Shown in pieces: positions 1 through 9,770 of a DNA stretch of 64,000 bases. Both the position numbers and the translations under genes were made by a program. How positions within the stretch are numbered: the first letter of the stretch is position 1; the number at the start of each line of letters is the position of its first letter. The notes below the pieces were generated by a model. The model was given only the letters and a program-made list of their open reading frames with translations, made no database searches and was not told where the DNA came from. The stretch spans positions 63,335,184 to 63,399,183 of the forward strand of contig CM043942.1 in NCBI GenBank assembly GCA_014529385.2, in the 5' to 3' direction. Origin of the DNA: Adiantum capillus-veneris. Taxonomy: Eukaryota; Streptophyta; Polypodiopsida; Polypodiales; Pteridaceae.

Positions 1-455
1 GATTGGTCAGCTGAGAGTGGCTTCACACAGGTTAGAGATTGAGATCGGGAGACATACTGGTGTCCCCAGGGAGGAGCGAGTCTGCAGAGCCTGCACAGAG
101 GAGGTGGAGAGTGAGGAGCACTTTGTATGTAGATGCAGAGCATACACTGAGATCAGAGGCAGGTATGAGGCCTTATTCAGAGGACAGCCCACCCTCCGAG
201 AGATCATGGACTCTCGAGAGCATTCTCATGATTGTACTACCTTGAGCATATAGACATGCATATACCCCTAGAGATAGAGCTCCATCCCTCCTCAGATACT
301 CCACTACCTACATTCAGTTCAGTTTTGTATCAGTTTTGTTTCATTTGTCTTTCCGATAGACGGATGACATACACACCATGTACATTTGATTTGTCTCATA
401 GGCCGATTTCGGCCTGACATAGACGTTAAAAATCTTTCTTTCTTTCTTTCTCTCC
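1..455 (+). mobile_element. LINE-A copy 1, 3' end with (TTTC)n tail
   Basis: This is the 3' end of a non-LTR retrotransposon that enters from outside the window. Positions 17-253 encode the C-terminal zinc-binding region seen after the reverse transcriptase in many LINEs: a Cys-x2-Cys pair (VCRAC) is followed by His and Cys in EEHFVCRC. After the stop lies a roughly 190-bp 3' UTR with a perfect hairpin at 400-415, then GACGTTAA and a short (TTTC)n tail at about 436-453. The second copy starts directly after the tail. The same 3' end recurs at 4848-4947, which defines the family. The tail is a microsatellite rather than poly-A. Confidence 0.75.
400..415 (+). other. 3' UTR hairpin of LINE-A
   Basis: AGGCCGATTTCGGCCT is a perfect 7-bp stem with a TT loop, about 20 bases before the (TTTC)n tail. 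The other copy (4861-4875) keeps the stem with one G-T wobble and a G-C to A-T swap on both arms. LINE reverse transcriptases often recognise a 3' stem-loop, so it may be the RT-binding element; that role is inferred. Confidence 0.55.
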
Positions 456-471
456 AGCTTGCAAGGACATG

Positions 472-1075
472 GATTCCGTTGCTATTATATGCTGATGATA
501 TTGTGCTCATCTCCAATTCTCCATAGGGGATGCAGCGTCATTTGGATGCATTGCATGGATTTGCACGGGACAATGGATTGTCTATGAACCTTGGTAAGAC
601 CAAGAAGGTGTTTAACACCACGGTGCAGTGGGTAAGGAGGTCCGCCCCCTCTTTTACATATGGTCGAGAGACTGTGGAGTATGCAGATACATACACTTAT
701 CTTGGGGTGGTTTTCAGTGCTCCAGTATTTTCCCTGAGGCGTGCAACAGATACGCGATTGACCAAAGCCTATGCAGCATTAGGGAGACTTGAGAGGATAT
801 GTTTGCAGGTTCAATTCTAGGAACCTCGCACAAAGCTTTGGCTCTTTGACACTTTGGTCACTTCAGCCATGCTGTACGGAGTGGAGATATGGGGCTCCTC
901 AATTGATCACCATAGCAGAGCCAGCAGTACTGATGGATGGAGATGTATGGAGAAGCCCTTGGTGTCTATGATTTCTCGGATGATTAGGGCCAAGGCCTCG
1001 GTACCACATGACATTGTTAGGGCGGAGCTCGCTGCCCCTCCATTCGTAGCGGAGGCACTCAATCGATCAATTTAA
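472..1075 (+). pseudogene. LINE-A reverse transcriptase, palm and thumb fragment
   Basis: The translation contains LLLYADDIVLIS (YADD at 488-499) followed by the helix that normally follows the RT active site (HLDALHGFARDNGLSMNLGKTK) and the conserved YLGV strand (YTYLGVVFS at about 690-716). The frame is broken by a TAG at about 526, a stop near 820 and a stop at 1073-1075. The N-terminal fingers and the endonuclease are missing. It would have copied the element's RNA at the nick; this copy is dead. Confidence 0.75.
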
Positions 1076-1306
1076 TTTAAGCATAGCACTTGGGCTCTCC
1101 CTAGAGACAGATATGCTCAATTAGCACTAGAGTCTTTGCGACAGTTGGCATTGCAGGGAGATAGATCATGTTGGTATGCAAAGATCGCATCTTGGTTTCA
1201 GTTACATGGCTTTAGTATGGATTGGCTACCCCCATTTCAGTACTCTCTGGATGCACCCTCCATCTCCCTCACTAGGGCAGAGATTACCAAGCTCATCAGA
1301 TAGGAC

Positions 1307-1978
1307 TTGATTCAGCTGGATATGAAAAGGACATGGATCCAACCTACACGAGCTAGGTACGGTACGAAAATGACTTTCCATAGAGAGCATCTTCTCCAAC
1401 TCACAGAGGATGGTTTTGTGATCAGACCACGCTACATGGACACTCATTTATCCCACACGATACAATGTGCTATTGGACAGATACGCACATCCTCACATCA
1501 GCTGGAGATCGAGACAGGCAGATTTAGAGGAGTACCCGCTCAGTCCAAGATTTGTCAGGTGTGCCAGATAGAGCCAGAGACAGAGCTACATTACATATGT
1601 CACTGCCCAGTATACTATGAGATACAAGGCCGCTTTCACTCTCTATCCAGAGAGGGTTTTGGGCCACTTTCTAGAGTCATGAGATACCAGGATCAGAGAT
1701 GCCTCGGATTATACTTACTAGAGATTTGCAAACACAGAGAAGACCTCTTGCAGAGGGGCACAATGAGAGAGATCCAGCAACAGCGGAAGATTACAGATTT
1801 CTTTCAGTCACAGACAGAGGAGTCCGAGCAACCCCAACACCATAACAACACCAGAGGCACCAGAGGCATACTACTTGATCGGGCGATAGAGTTGGGGCAG
1901 TCCCGTCGCCCACGAATGAGGGGGCCCTCTCGACATCGACACAGATTGCAACAGAGGATCCATACCATACTGGCGTGA
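1307..1978 (+). pseudogene. LINE-A C-terminal zinc-binding region
   Basis: An open stretch of about 220 codons carries the same C-terminal motif as copy 1: ICQVC, then ELHYICHC, at roughly codons 80-105, preceded by the shared LEIETGRF segment. The polar end (QRKITDFFQSQTEES) is seen only here because copy 1 ends earlier. The region follows the RT thumb of the same LINE and probably binds nucleic acid. It has no start of its own and belongs to the broken ORF2 upstream. Confidence 0.7.
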
Positions 1979-2055
1979 CATAGGAGCTGTCCCGACACAG
2001 TGCCTACCTGACATTGAATCTTTATAGCCTTTTGGATACTCATGAATATGTATAT

Positions 2056-2226
2056 TGTCACAAATTGTTGACGTGTCGAAGCTTTAAGAATGGAGCAAAC
2101 TTACAAATGCCGGTCGAGGGGCCTAAACCCTAAGAAGAACAAGTAAAAAAGGAAGAAGTCCTACCAACTTGTGGGGACCCCGTCCGATGTGGCCGCAAGT
2201 GACATAAAGGATTAAAATAAAGCAGG

Positions 2227-2260
<34 letters not shown>

Positions 2261-2742
2261 ATAAGGCTAGCGGAGTAGCAAATGACGTGGCAGCTATACG
2301 GAAACCCGAAAATTCCGTTGATTGATGACGTGGCAGACTGTACGGATTTCCACGTTTTGCGATGGCTGCTGACGTGACAGTTGTACGGAATTCCATGATT
2401 TACCTTGGCAGCTTTTTGGCATTGCTTTTGGACCAAAATCTTTTGAGTCTGAAGGCTTTTCATGTAAACTACTTTTCATACGCCAAGGGCCTTTAAATAT
2501 GTGCTCAGGGCTCATTCTCTGGCATGCTTCCTAGAGAAGGTGCAGAGTCTGGAGTACCGGCTTGTACAGCGTTGATGCAATATAAACAAATACCGGAAGG
2601 GGCACCAAGGTTTAGGGGTGAAATTTTGCCCGCCACTCCGTGTCGCTTATCGTCTCTCTCTTTCAATTCAGTTGTTATTTAAGTGCTAAAACTTTGTTCA
2701 GTCTGTTCTTTTCTATTGGCGCATGGTGCATGTCTTGTGACA
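2056..2742 (+). repeat. 5' LTR of G1 (LTR family L1)
   Basis: A 687-bp LTR starting TGTCACAA and ending TTGTGACA, a perfect 8-bp inverted repeat. It holds a (CA)n tract at 2231-2257, three ACGTG-containing repeats in U3 and an AT-rich TATA-like stretch near 2490 (TTTAAATAT). Related LTRs occur at 4512-4692, 20379-21025, 36661-36795, 37912-38030 and, on the minus strand, 38724-39451. Confidence 0.9.
2283..2402 (+). promoter_or_regulatory. Triplicated U3 repeat with ACGTGGC-like cores
   Basis: Three imperfect units of 43-44 bp start at 2283, 2326 and 2370. Each begins TGACGTGGCA or TGACGTGACA, followed a few bases later by TACGGA. ACGTGGC matches the core of plant ABA-response/G-box sites bound by bZIP factors. 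The same arrangement occurs in the other L1-type LTRs (20578-20680, about 18406-18545, and 39060-39195 reversed). Enhancer function is inferred. Confidence 0.5.
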
Positions 2743-2743
2743 G

Positions 2744-2755
2744 TGGTATCAGAGC
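2744..2755 (+). other. Primer-binding site, initiator-Met tRNA type
   Basis: TGGTATCAGAGC lies one base after the 5' LTR. This is the standard plant retrotransposon primer site complementary to the 3' end of initiator tRNA-Met, and it marks the start of minus-strand DNA synthesis for G1. Confidence 0.9.
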
Positions 2756-2805
2756 ATCAGGCGTGTGCTTTTCTGAAAGCATACTGGTCCTACAAAAGAG
2801 CAGAC

Positions 2806-3029
2806 AAGGCTATTGGAATTTTATTTGAGGTAACTTCGGTCTTCGACTCCGGAGTGGCTAAAAGGGCTATTGGAATTTTAGAGGTGTCTTCAGTCTCCAA
2901 CTCTGGAATGGCTAATAGGGCTATTGGAATTTTATTTGAGGTATCTTCGGTCTTCGACGCCAGAGTGACTAAAAGGGCTATTGGAATTTTATTTCAGGTA
3001 TCTTCGGTCTCTGACGCCGGACTCATTAG
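2806..3029 (+). repeat. Four tandem ~57-bp repeats in the G1 leader
   Basis: Units start at 2806, 2862, 2916 and 2973. Each contains GGCTATTGGAATTTTA followed by TCTTCGGTC or a close variant; the second unit is 3 bp shorter. They lie directly downstream of the primer-binding site and upstream of gag, where packaging and dimerisation signals usually sit. The array is open in one frame across all units. Confidence 0.8.
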
Positions 3030-3118
3030 CCACTCCCACCCTTACTTCATCGTGCATCGGCGCGCTCCCGTCTTCATCCCTCTGTCTTACAGGGCATAAG
3101 CCATAAAGAACCCAAGAC

Positions 3119-4250
3119 TTGGAATTCATGGATTTGCAAGTCCTACACCAATTCGACAACATCTATGCTTTAGGGAACTATACAGAAGTATCCAAGATTT
3201 CTCGAGCAGCAGGATTTCTTAGAGATAATGCTATGCAATGGTGGAGTTCAATCGCGACACAACAGCATGCTCCAAGGACATGGCAAGCTTTCAAAACGGT
3301 TTTTGCACGTAGTTACATGACTTCTATGTTTGAAGTCCAGATTTTGGCAGAGTGGGCAACTTGAAAATGCTTGCCACTGAAACCATGGACAAATATAACC
3401 AAAGGTTCTCGACGTGTACCTTCCAGTGTCCTTCTTTAAATTTGTTCCCTTAGTGGCCCAATGCGAGCGATAGACCATTGGACTACCATCACCATTGCAG
3501 GAATATTGTCTATCCAAACAAGTCTCCACCATGCAAGAACTTATGGACCATGCCGCAGTCGGCTACAAACTGATGAAGGGAAAGCTAGAGTTTACCACAG
3601 AAGAATCTCCGGCCACTAACCACAACTCTAGCCAACAAAGAACAAATTCTCGAGAGTCTTGTGAAAGTCAACCACAAAGGCTTTGTTTGACACCTCAACA
3701 ACGAGACACCTTACTACAAGAAGGCCGATGTTTTGGATGCTTTCAAACAAGACATAATTATTTTGGTTGTCCCCAACGCACTAACAAACCCGCGGAGCCG
3801 ACTGTCGTGTCGACGATCGACAATAACCCAGGACCCATCTCCAGCCAAACATGCTAAACTGGCTTTTGGATTAGTACCTGACATCTATGGCATACGCCTT
3901 GAAAGTACAAATGAATTGTGTCCAGCATATGGCAAAGTCAATGTCTTCAGAGCCCTTATTTTCTTTGACCCAAGAGCTATAGAAAACTTCATCCATCCAG
4001 AATTCTTAGCGTAGATGCACTTCGATTATGATGCAGAGGGTGGAGAAATTGAAGCTGAGCTAGCCACGAGGCAAACTCAGAAAGTGGTAATGCTCATTGG
4101 TGCTCTTCCAGTGACTATTCAAGATTATCATGGAAAAGTTGATTTCCACATCATGAAGTTGGGCAATTGTGACTTTCTATTAGGCATGCCTTGGCATGAC
4201 AAGAATGATGTGACTCTCCAGGTTAGGAACCAAACCATCACTATGATGTA
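3119..4250 (+). pseudogene. G1 gag and protease remnant
   Basis: The first part (3119-3364) is a retrotransposon Gag fold: the segment GFLRDNAMQWW at about 3211-3243 is the typical W-rich core. After a frameshift, 3495-3857 carries a CCHC zinc knuckle (CFGCFQTRHNYFGC, about 3731-3772). A further frame change leads to a retropepsin-like domain in two pieces, ending 4014 and 4250. Where DSG or DTG is expected the sequence reads FDPRAIENFI, so the catalytic motif is lost, although LLGMPW near the C-terminus is kept. Gag would coat element RNA and protease would process the polyprotein. Confidence 0.75.
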
Positions 4251-4511
4251 GAAGGGCAAGCCAGTCGTCCTCAAAGTTTGGTTGTTCGAACAAAACCCTG
4301 AATGAACTCTCTAGTTGTTTTATAATTAGATACTTATGAACTTTGTTTGAGAAAGTAGTGTTTGAAATGGATGGTATCTGTTTTGAACTTGTCTTGGTGC
4401 CGATTTGAAAATGTTTGACTCTGGTTTTAATATTGGTTTCAATGATTGGTGATTTTACTCCCGGGTGGAGGGTGAGAAATGATGTTTGAGAATGCTTGTT
4501 CATACTCATGG

Positions 4512-4692
4512 CCCGGCTTGTACAGTGTTGATGCAATATAAAGAAATACCGAAAGGGGAGCCAACGCTTGAAGGTGGAATTCCACCACTCTGTGTCGCGT
4601 GTCCTCTCTCTTTCAGTTCAGTTGTTATTGGAGTGCTAAAAGTCTATTCAGTCTGTTCTTTTCTATTGGCACGTGGTGCCCGTCTTGTGACA
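4512..4692 (+). repeat. Truncated 3' LTR of G1
   Basis: The 181 bp from CGGCTTGTACAG to TTGTGACA match the last part of the 5' LTR (from about 2558). The U3 part, including the ACGTG repeats and polypurine tract, is missing. Upstream, CATACTCATGGCCCGG resembles the tandem units before the 3' LTR of G3, so a deletion appears to join that region directly to R/U5. Confidence 0.8.
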
Positions 4693-4911
4693 TATATGAT
4701 GCCTCGACTGTCAAAGAGCTCCATTGTATCACCTCACCCTTTGTATTCCCCTTGTATCAGCTTTCACCCCACCCCTACCCACTATTTTCTTTTCAGTTCT
4801 TTCTACTTTTTGAACCCAGACCTGGTATTAAATTCACCACACGTAACCTTTTGGTCTCATAGGTCAATTTGGCCTTTTGAAAACGTTAATATTACATTTC
4901 ATTTCATTTCA

Positions 4912-4947
<36 letters not shown>
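4693..4947 (+). mobile_element. LINE-A copy 2, resumed 3' UTR with (TTTCA)n and (TC)n tail
   Basis: The LINE-A 3' UTR continues after G1 and shares with copy 1 the order TCTCATAGG, hairpin, AACGTTAA, then simple repeat. The tail here is ATTTC repeats (about 4895-4912) followed by an uninterrupted (TC)n array (4914-4947). The plastid-derived DNA starts at the end of this array. Confidence 0.75.
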
Positions 4948-4949
<2 letters not shown>

Positions 4950-6197
4950 ATTTCGAGATGCAACACCGCGAATTAAGAAACTCAGCAGCAAAAATATCGC
5001 GTGAGATTACTTGGTCCCGCAAGGCTTGGCGTCTTCGTTTCCTACGAAACGAGACTTACGAATTGATGGGGGTATTATCCGAACCCAACCATTTGTATAA
5101 CTTAATTCTTCTTTACTACAATCAGAATTACATACCCCAGCAAGATTTCGAATTCAGTAAGATTAGGGGAAAGAGAAGTAAGTGGCACGAGAAACTTTTC
5201 AGCTTCGAGAAATTTGTCACTAATGGAACAGATAATTCCATTAAAAGATTGGAAAACCGATTGGATAATATGTTGTTACGTGAGCAATTTCTCGAATTGG
5301 GAATCTCTGGCCATTCATCTAATGAGTATGAAACACATTGTGATCCATTGAATGAAACGACTCGACTCTTCGAGGGGCGCTTCATCTGGGACTCCATGCT
5401 TTTGTCCCAGCCAGACCCTAACATTCCTTCCCTGCGCCGCAACTTTTTGTCGACGAAAGAACTGGTACGGAGGCTTCACACCATTTATGGTATGAGAAGG
5501 AAACGCCTTCAGAAGATGATAAAATTAAAGATTTTTTCCCCTATAGTGAAGAGAATCCAAAATTGAAACCTCACTCATCTCTCAATCGGCGGAATACTCT
5601 TCCTCTGGGAGAGGAGCAGCGAGATTCCAAATACGTTAGGGAAACCTCTTCCGTAGATATACATCAGCAATATCCGCAGATATTTACTCCCGTTCGTTTG
5701 GGTTGCTATGTGGTAGCATAGGATTTCTCGGAACAATTTCTTCGGTTTAAGCTTCTGGTTCATAGAAACAAATGGCTGAGATGGAACCGTTCCCCATTTC
5801 GGGATTTTCTTATTTATTATATGTTGCTTGAAACTTATGAATATCTATCCAATCCGTTTCGGTTTGGTAAAGCATCACTGGATTGAACAATGAAACAATT
5901 CCTTCATGAAAGTTCGATGTCATGAAACAACTGTTGTTTCATCACCTAGATACTCCCCACTCCGTTTAGATCTCTAGCCATAGAATTAAAAGCCAACTCA
6001 CTCAGTAGGACGAAGATCTCTATTTTCCTTTTATTGATACGTAAAATCTAATATTTCAAAAAGAAAAGAAGTTGGAGAATAGTTACTATAGGAATTAGGA
6101 GTCTCTCCACTCAGAGGTAGGATTGGAAGGACTGATACAAGTTATTCCGCAAGAATTATGCGAACAAAGACAATTCTTTGTCTTCCCAATAACTATC
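4948..6197 (+). pseudogene. ycf2: Nuclear insert of plastid ycf2 (C-terminal part)
   Basis: A frame of about 200 codons (4957-5566) matches the plastid protein Ycf2 by recognition: LYNLILLYYNQNYIPQQDFE, then LREQFLELGISGHSSNEYET, FIWDSMLL, QPDPNIPS and LSTKELVRRL. After a frameshift near 5515 the match continues (PQIFTPVRLGCYVVA, HRNKWLRWNRSPFRDFLIYY, YEYLSNPF) to about 5880, broken by a TAG at 5718-5720 and a TGA at 5884-5886. Ycf2 is part of the plastid AAA-type import-motor complex; this copy cannot encode it. The C-terminus is unlike the flowering-plant form. Sequence from about 5935 to 6197 lacks clear coding sense and I assign it to the insert by continuity only. Both edges abut retroelements. 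Confidence 0.8.
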
Positions 6198-7964
6198 CTG
6201 GATAAAATTTGGGATACACCATCCTCAACTCAACCTACAAAATTCTTGCCAAGGCTCTGAGTTTGAGGATTCAACCACATCTAGAGAGCATTATACATGC
6301 GACACAGACAGGTTTTGTCAAGGAGCGTAGTATCCTTGACAACATCTTTACTTTTTGGGAGGCATCTGTCCTCGCCCGCCTCCGTGGTGAGAATCTGGTG
6401 ATACTTCTTCTCGATTTTGAGAAGGCCTACAATAGAGTTGACTGGAACTTTTTATAGAGCACTCTATGCAGGATAGGCTTCTTGGATGCCAGCTCTTTAT
6501 AGACGGGCACACACTCAAGTACTTTTGGCAGGTGGTAGAGGTGATCGTTTCATGCTCACACATTCGGTCAGACAGGGCTGCCCTGTTGCCCCCTTCCTCT
6601 TTCTATTCTATGCTGAGGCGATGAGCACATTTTTGGTTCCACAGCAGGTTGATCTACGTGGCTTAGCGCTCCCTATTCGGGGCGACGAGCTACGGGATGT
6701 TGTGTTTGCAGACGACTCAGCTTTGTACTTGGAGGGCCAGGAGGCCAACCTTCACATGTGTGAGCAGGCTCTTGAGACTTTTTGTTGTGCATCAGGCGCA
6801 CTGATCAACTGGAGAAAGACAGTGGCTTTCTCGGTTGGTAATGCTCCTACGCCTAATTGGCTGCCAGGTGAGGGTTTCAGATGGATTCCCCCAGGGACTG
6901 CAGTTCCATACCTGGGCTGTCAAGTTGGCTTGGACTTGTCTCCTGAGCAACAAATTGCTCCCCTCCTCTTGTCCATTAGGAGGAAGCTATTACACTCGAG
7001 CTCCGCACAACTTTCTCTGGCAGGCAGAGTTGTAGTGGCCAATTAGGTGTTGTTGGCAACTATGTGGTACATCACATCTTGTTGGATCTTTTCTAGTTCC
7101 TGCATCAGCCAGGTAGAAAGGCTGATCAAGAATTTCCTTTGGTCATGGCGCGACACTCAGATAGTCTGGGACAAAGTGGCCTGGCACGTCATCACTCTAC
7201 CTTGTTCTTAGGGGGGGTTTGGGATTCATAGACCCAGCACAACAAAGCAGATCCTTTCTTGGGAAGTTTCTTGTCAGAGGATTGCTTCTAGGGGAGGACC
7301 CCTGGAAGGAGTTTTTGCTTCAACGGCTTAGTGCTAGAGTGCCTTGGGCTGGAGGCCCTTGAAGACCTTCGACCTGATGAATTTTCACAGAGATGCGCAG
7401 GGTTGGCTTGAGCAGGAGACTGGAGGACCGTTTTGCTATGAGTCTACTCCGCTCCTGGGAGAAAAAGGAGCAGCTGCGGAGAGGCATGGAGCAGCACCAG
7501 CCTACTTGCACGGAGGAGCGCCTAAGATAGCCCCTTGTTTGGAACCCCATGGTTACCACTCAGAGAGGCCACTTGGTTGGTAGTACGCCTCATGTTTCTT
7601 GGGGTCCCATGGCAGAGGGACCGGCACGCACTTTAGGTGACTGGCTACAGTTTCGGGCTTGTTAGAGGAGCTTAAGAGCATCCAACTACAGGGCATGAGA
7701 GAGGTGCAAAGCATGTGTCAGGACATCACAAAGGCAGTACCAATTGAGTGACTCACACCGTTCGAGTTGGCCGCAACCAAATAGATCGGGACCTTCACAC
7801 AACTAGAGGTCCTCATTGCAATTCGGGCTTGCTCAAAGACTGTACCCTCCCTGCTTTCGAGCTACAGGGTGAGCGTCGTTACACCGAGTTTCGGCAAAGG
7901 ACCCACAAGTGGGAGAGTCTTGTTTTTTGAGGATCCGAGTTGTGCGCATTTGTGGGACGACTTG
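6198..7964 (+). mobile_element. LINE-B copy 1, first part (5'-truncated)
   Basis: The LINE starts abruptly inside the reverse transcriptase, next to the ycf2 insert. It continues through the C-terminal half until it is cut by G2 at 7964. It resumes at 15556 and ends at a poly-A at 16645-16653. The complete relative is on the minus strand at 29701-35667: the sequence around 7921-7964 joined to 15556 onward lines up without a gap with the region around 30780-30870 of that copy. Confidence 0.85.
6209..7046 (+). pseudogene. LINE-B reverse transcriptase fragment
   Basis: Conserved RT blocks appear in order: LNSTYKILAKALSLRIQP, TQTGFVKERSILDNIFTFWE, VILLLDFEKAYNRVDW (6398-6445), then after a TAG at 6455-6457, SVRQGCPVAPFLFLFYAEAM (6561-6620) and VFADDSALYLEG (about 6702-6737). 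FADD is the catalytic motif. It continues to AGRVVVAN* at 7046, with more degraded sequence beyond. It lacks the endonuclease and the RT N-terminus because of 5' truncation. Confidence 0.85.
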
Positions 7965-7971
7965 TGTTATG

Positions 7972-8101
7972 CATGTGCATGTGCTTGCTAAAGAAAGCTA
8001 AAAACCTCACAAAACCAAAGCCCACACACACTTTTGACATCCGGTGTCATGTCCGTATGTACAAATTTTAAAAAAACGGGGTGTTAGAAATGCGTCCAAC
8101 A
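7972..8101 (-). repeat. Truncated 3' LTR of TR1
   Basis: About 130 bp, closely similar to 10515-10644 and in the same orientation. On the minus strand it begins TGTTGGACGCATTTC and stops after 130 bp, where the G2/LINE-B junction lies. Confidence 0.75.
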
Positions 8102-8385
8102 TAGTTTGCCAACCCTCCAGTCTGCTAGAGCATTCATGCTCAGCAGTTAGCATAAGCATATTGTCCACCCGGATCAAAGGGCCATACAACATAAGCACAA
8201 AATGCATGAAGAAATACCAGCCATATCAAATCTCCACCTTCCAATATCAAAACATAAACTATATGTAGAAACTAAATCCACTTTAGGCATTAACGACTCT
8301 CAACAGATACCACACAGAGAAAGCCTTTCACAACTACAACATCCAAAGAAGCCTTTAAGATCTCCTCCAAAAGATCTTCAACCTT

Positions 8386-9740
8386 TCACTCAGCTATTTT
8401 CATATCCTCATGCATATTCATACCATTCTCCCTACTCTTTATGAAGCTTCTATCCAATTCAACCGCATCATGCTTGATAGGTAAGACATTTTCTACACAT
8501 AGCTTCCTATCCTCAGCATAAGGATCAAGCAAGGAAGCATCAACCATCTCATCATTAGGCATCCATATTACATTTTTATGGCTTTCCACATGCTCAAAGA
8601 CCTCCAAATTCTCTTTCTTGATCAAGGCATGGCTACATACATCATCATAGATACAAGCACGAGAGTCCTCATGGAAAATCTCCTCATTAGCAAGGTCCAC
8701 AACATACTCAATAGCATTATCATTTATTCGAAAAGGTTCAACAATAGCATACATTTGAGAGAGCTCTTCATTCACATCATTCACTTCCATATAAGTATCC
8801 TCATTGACTTGCAAATCATCCTCAACCACTTCACATAAAGGAGAGGGATACTCAACATCCACTTTCGCATCACCCACATGCTCATCTTTCACATTGCACA
8901 CATCAACAATGGAATCTACAACTTGATTCTCATCATGATCATTCTTTAAGACTTCACTAATTGCATCCTTGTCCTTCTCATAAACTTTTACATTGGTAGA
9001 AACATCATCTTTTGCATGCGAAAAGCCATTGAGTGGCACAAACAATAAGGATGGTATCATATGTACATTCTTCTCAATATCTTTCTCCACATTAAATGCT
9101 TTTTGCTCTTTCTCAATAGAACCGTCATCATTACAATATCTACATCAATGCACAAACAAACCTTTGGCTCCATATCACCTTGCAATCCAAGTTGCCTCAC
9201 TCTCTCTAGCTTCCATTCCTTATGCTTTGCAACCTTTACTGCATCATCAAATGTAAGTGGCCTTTTAAGCTCAACCTTCAACTTCAAAGCAGCCCTCAAA
9301 TTTTGCATAAACATACACTTCTTAAGCATAAGAGAAGGAGCATCACTTCCCAAAGCAACACACCATCTTCTCCACAAAGCATTGAACTCCTTGACAAAGG
9401 CATCTACACTTTGACCATCACATTGCACAAGTCCCTCAATGGAGTGCCATACATCCGTTGGGTCCTCTACCTTCTTGAACTTCTCAAGAAAATCCTTCTT
9501 TAATGCATCATAGGTCATCACCAACGGAGGTTGAGATGATTTCAACCAAAACTCATACTCATCATACCATGTCCTTGCATCGTTTTTCAAGCAAAAGAAC
9601 AAAATCTTGAGCATAATCATTGTATCTTCCTTATTTGCAATCAAACAAGAAAACTCCATCTTTTCAATGAATGCATCAGCATCCTCACCTACATAGCCAT
9701 CATCATAGCCATTAAAGCTGTCAATTGAAGGTCACTTTAA
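8386..9740 (-). pseudogene. TR1 Gag with acidic C-terminal extension
   Basis: The minus-strand frame starts after a stop near 9735 and includes FNGYDDGYVGEDADAFIEKM, then ARTWYDEYEFWL and LKKDFLEKFKKVEDP, the core of a Gypsy-type Gag (about 9470-9715). That frame ends at 9057. An overlapping frame (9090-8386 and slightly upstream) continues with a 230-residue acidic region rich in D, E and V (for example YMEVNDVNEELSQMYAIVEP). One frameshift near 9125 separates them; whether it is a mutation or a programmed shift cannot be told from one copy. No zinc knuckle is visible. Confidence 0.65.
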
Positions 9741-9749
9741 GAAGATCCT

Positions 9750-9764
9750 CGGACGCGGGCACCA
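9750..9764 (-). other. Primer-binding site of TR1
   Basis: On the minus strand TGGTGCCCGCGTCCG lies 6 bases after the LTR end. Its complement ends in CCA as a tRNA 3' end must. I cannot name the tRNA with certainty. This supports 9771 as the true LTR boundary. Confidence 0.55.
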
Positions 9765-9770
9765 AAACAC

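Larger units (their letters stand above)
456..2055 (+). mobile_element. LINE-A copy 2, 5'-truncated body
   Basis: A second LINE-A copy begins immediately after the tail of copy 1. It is 5'-truncated inside the reverse transcriptase: YADD, the catalytic motif, is encoded at 488-499. The frame is interrupted shortly afterwards (a TAG near 526, more stops near 820 and 1075) and continues to the C-terminal region ending at 1978. Gypsy element G1 is inserted in its 3' UTR at 2055, and the 3' UTR resumes at 4693. The 5-bp duplication TATAT on both sides of G1 confirms that 456-2055 and 4693-4947 were once continuous. Confidence 0.8.
2056..4692 (+). mobile_element. Gypsy element G1, internally deleted, TSD TATAT
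   Basis: A Ty3/Gypsy LTR retrotransposon inserted in the LINE-A 3' UTR. TATAT is duplicated exactly at 2051-2055 and 4693-4697. The 5' LTR (2056-2742) is complete and bounded by the inverted repeat TGTCACAA/TTGTGACA. The 3' LTR keeps only its last 180 bp or so. Between them lie a primer-binding site, a tandem-repeat leader, gag, a zinc knuckle and a protease remnant. Reverse transcriptase, RNase H and integrase are absent, so the copy is non-autonomous or was deleted after insertion. Confidence 0.9.

Noticed and set aside
2229-2257. (CA)n tract as a marker of an insertion boundary in G1
   Set aside because: It lies inside a well-bounded LTR, so it is an internal microsatellite.
4948-6197. 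A functional nuclear ycf2 gene
   Set aside because: It has frameshifts and stops, covers only the C-terminal part, has no transit peptide and is wedged between retroelements.
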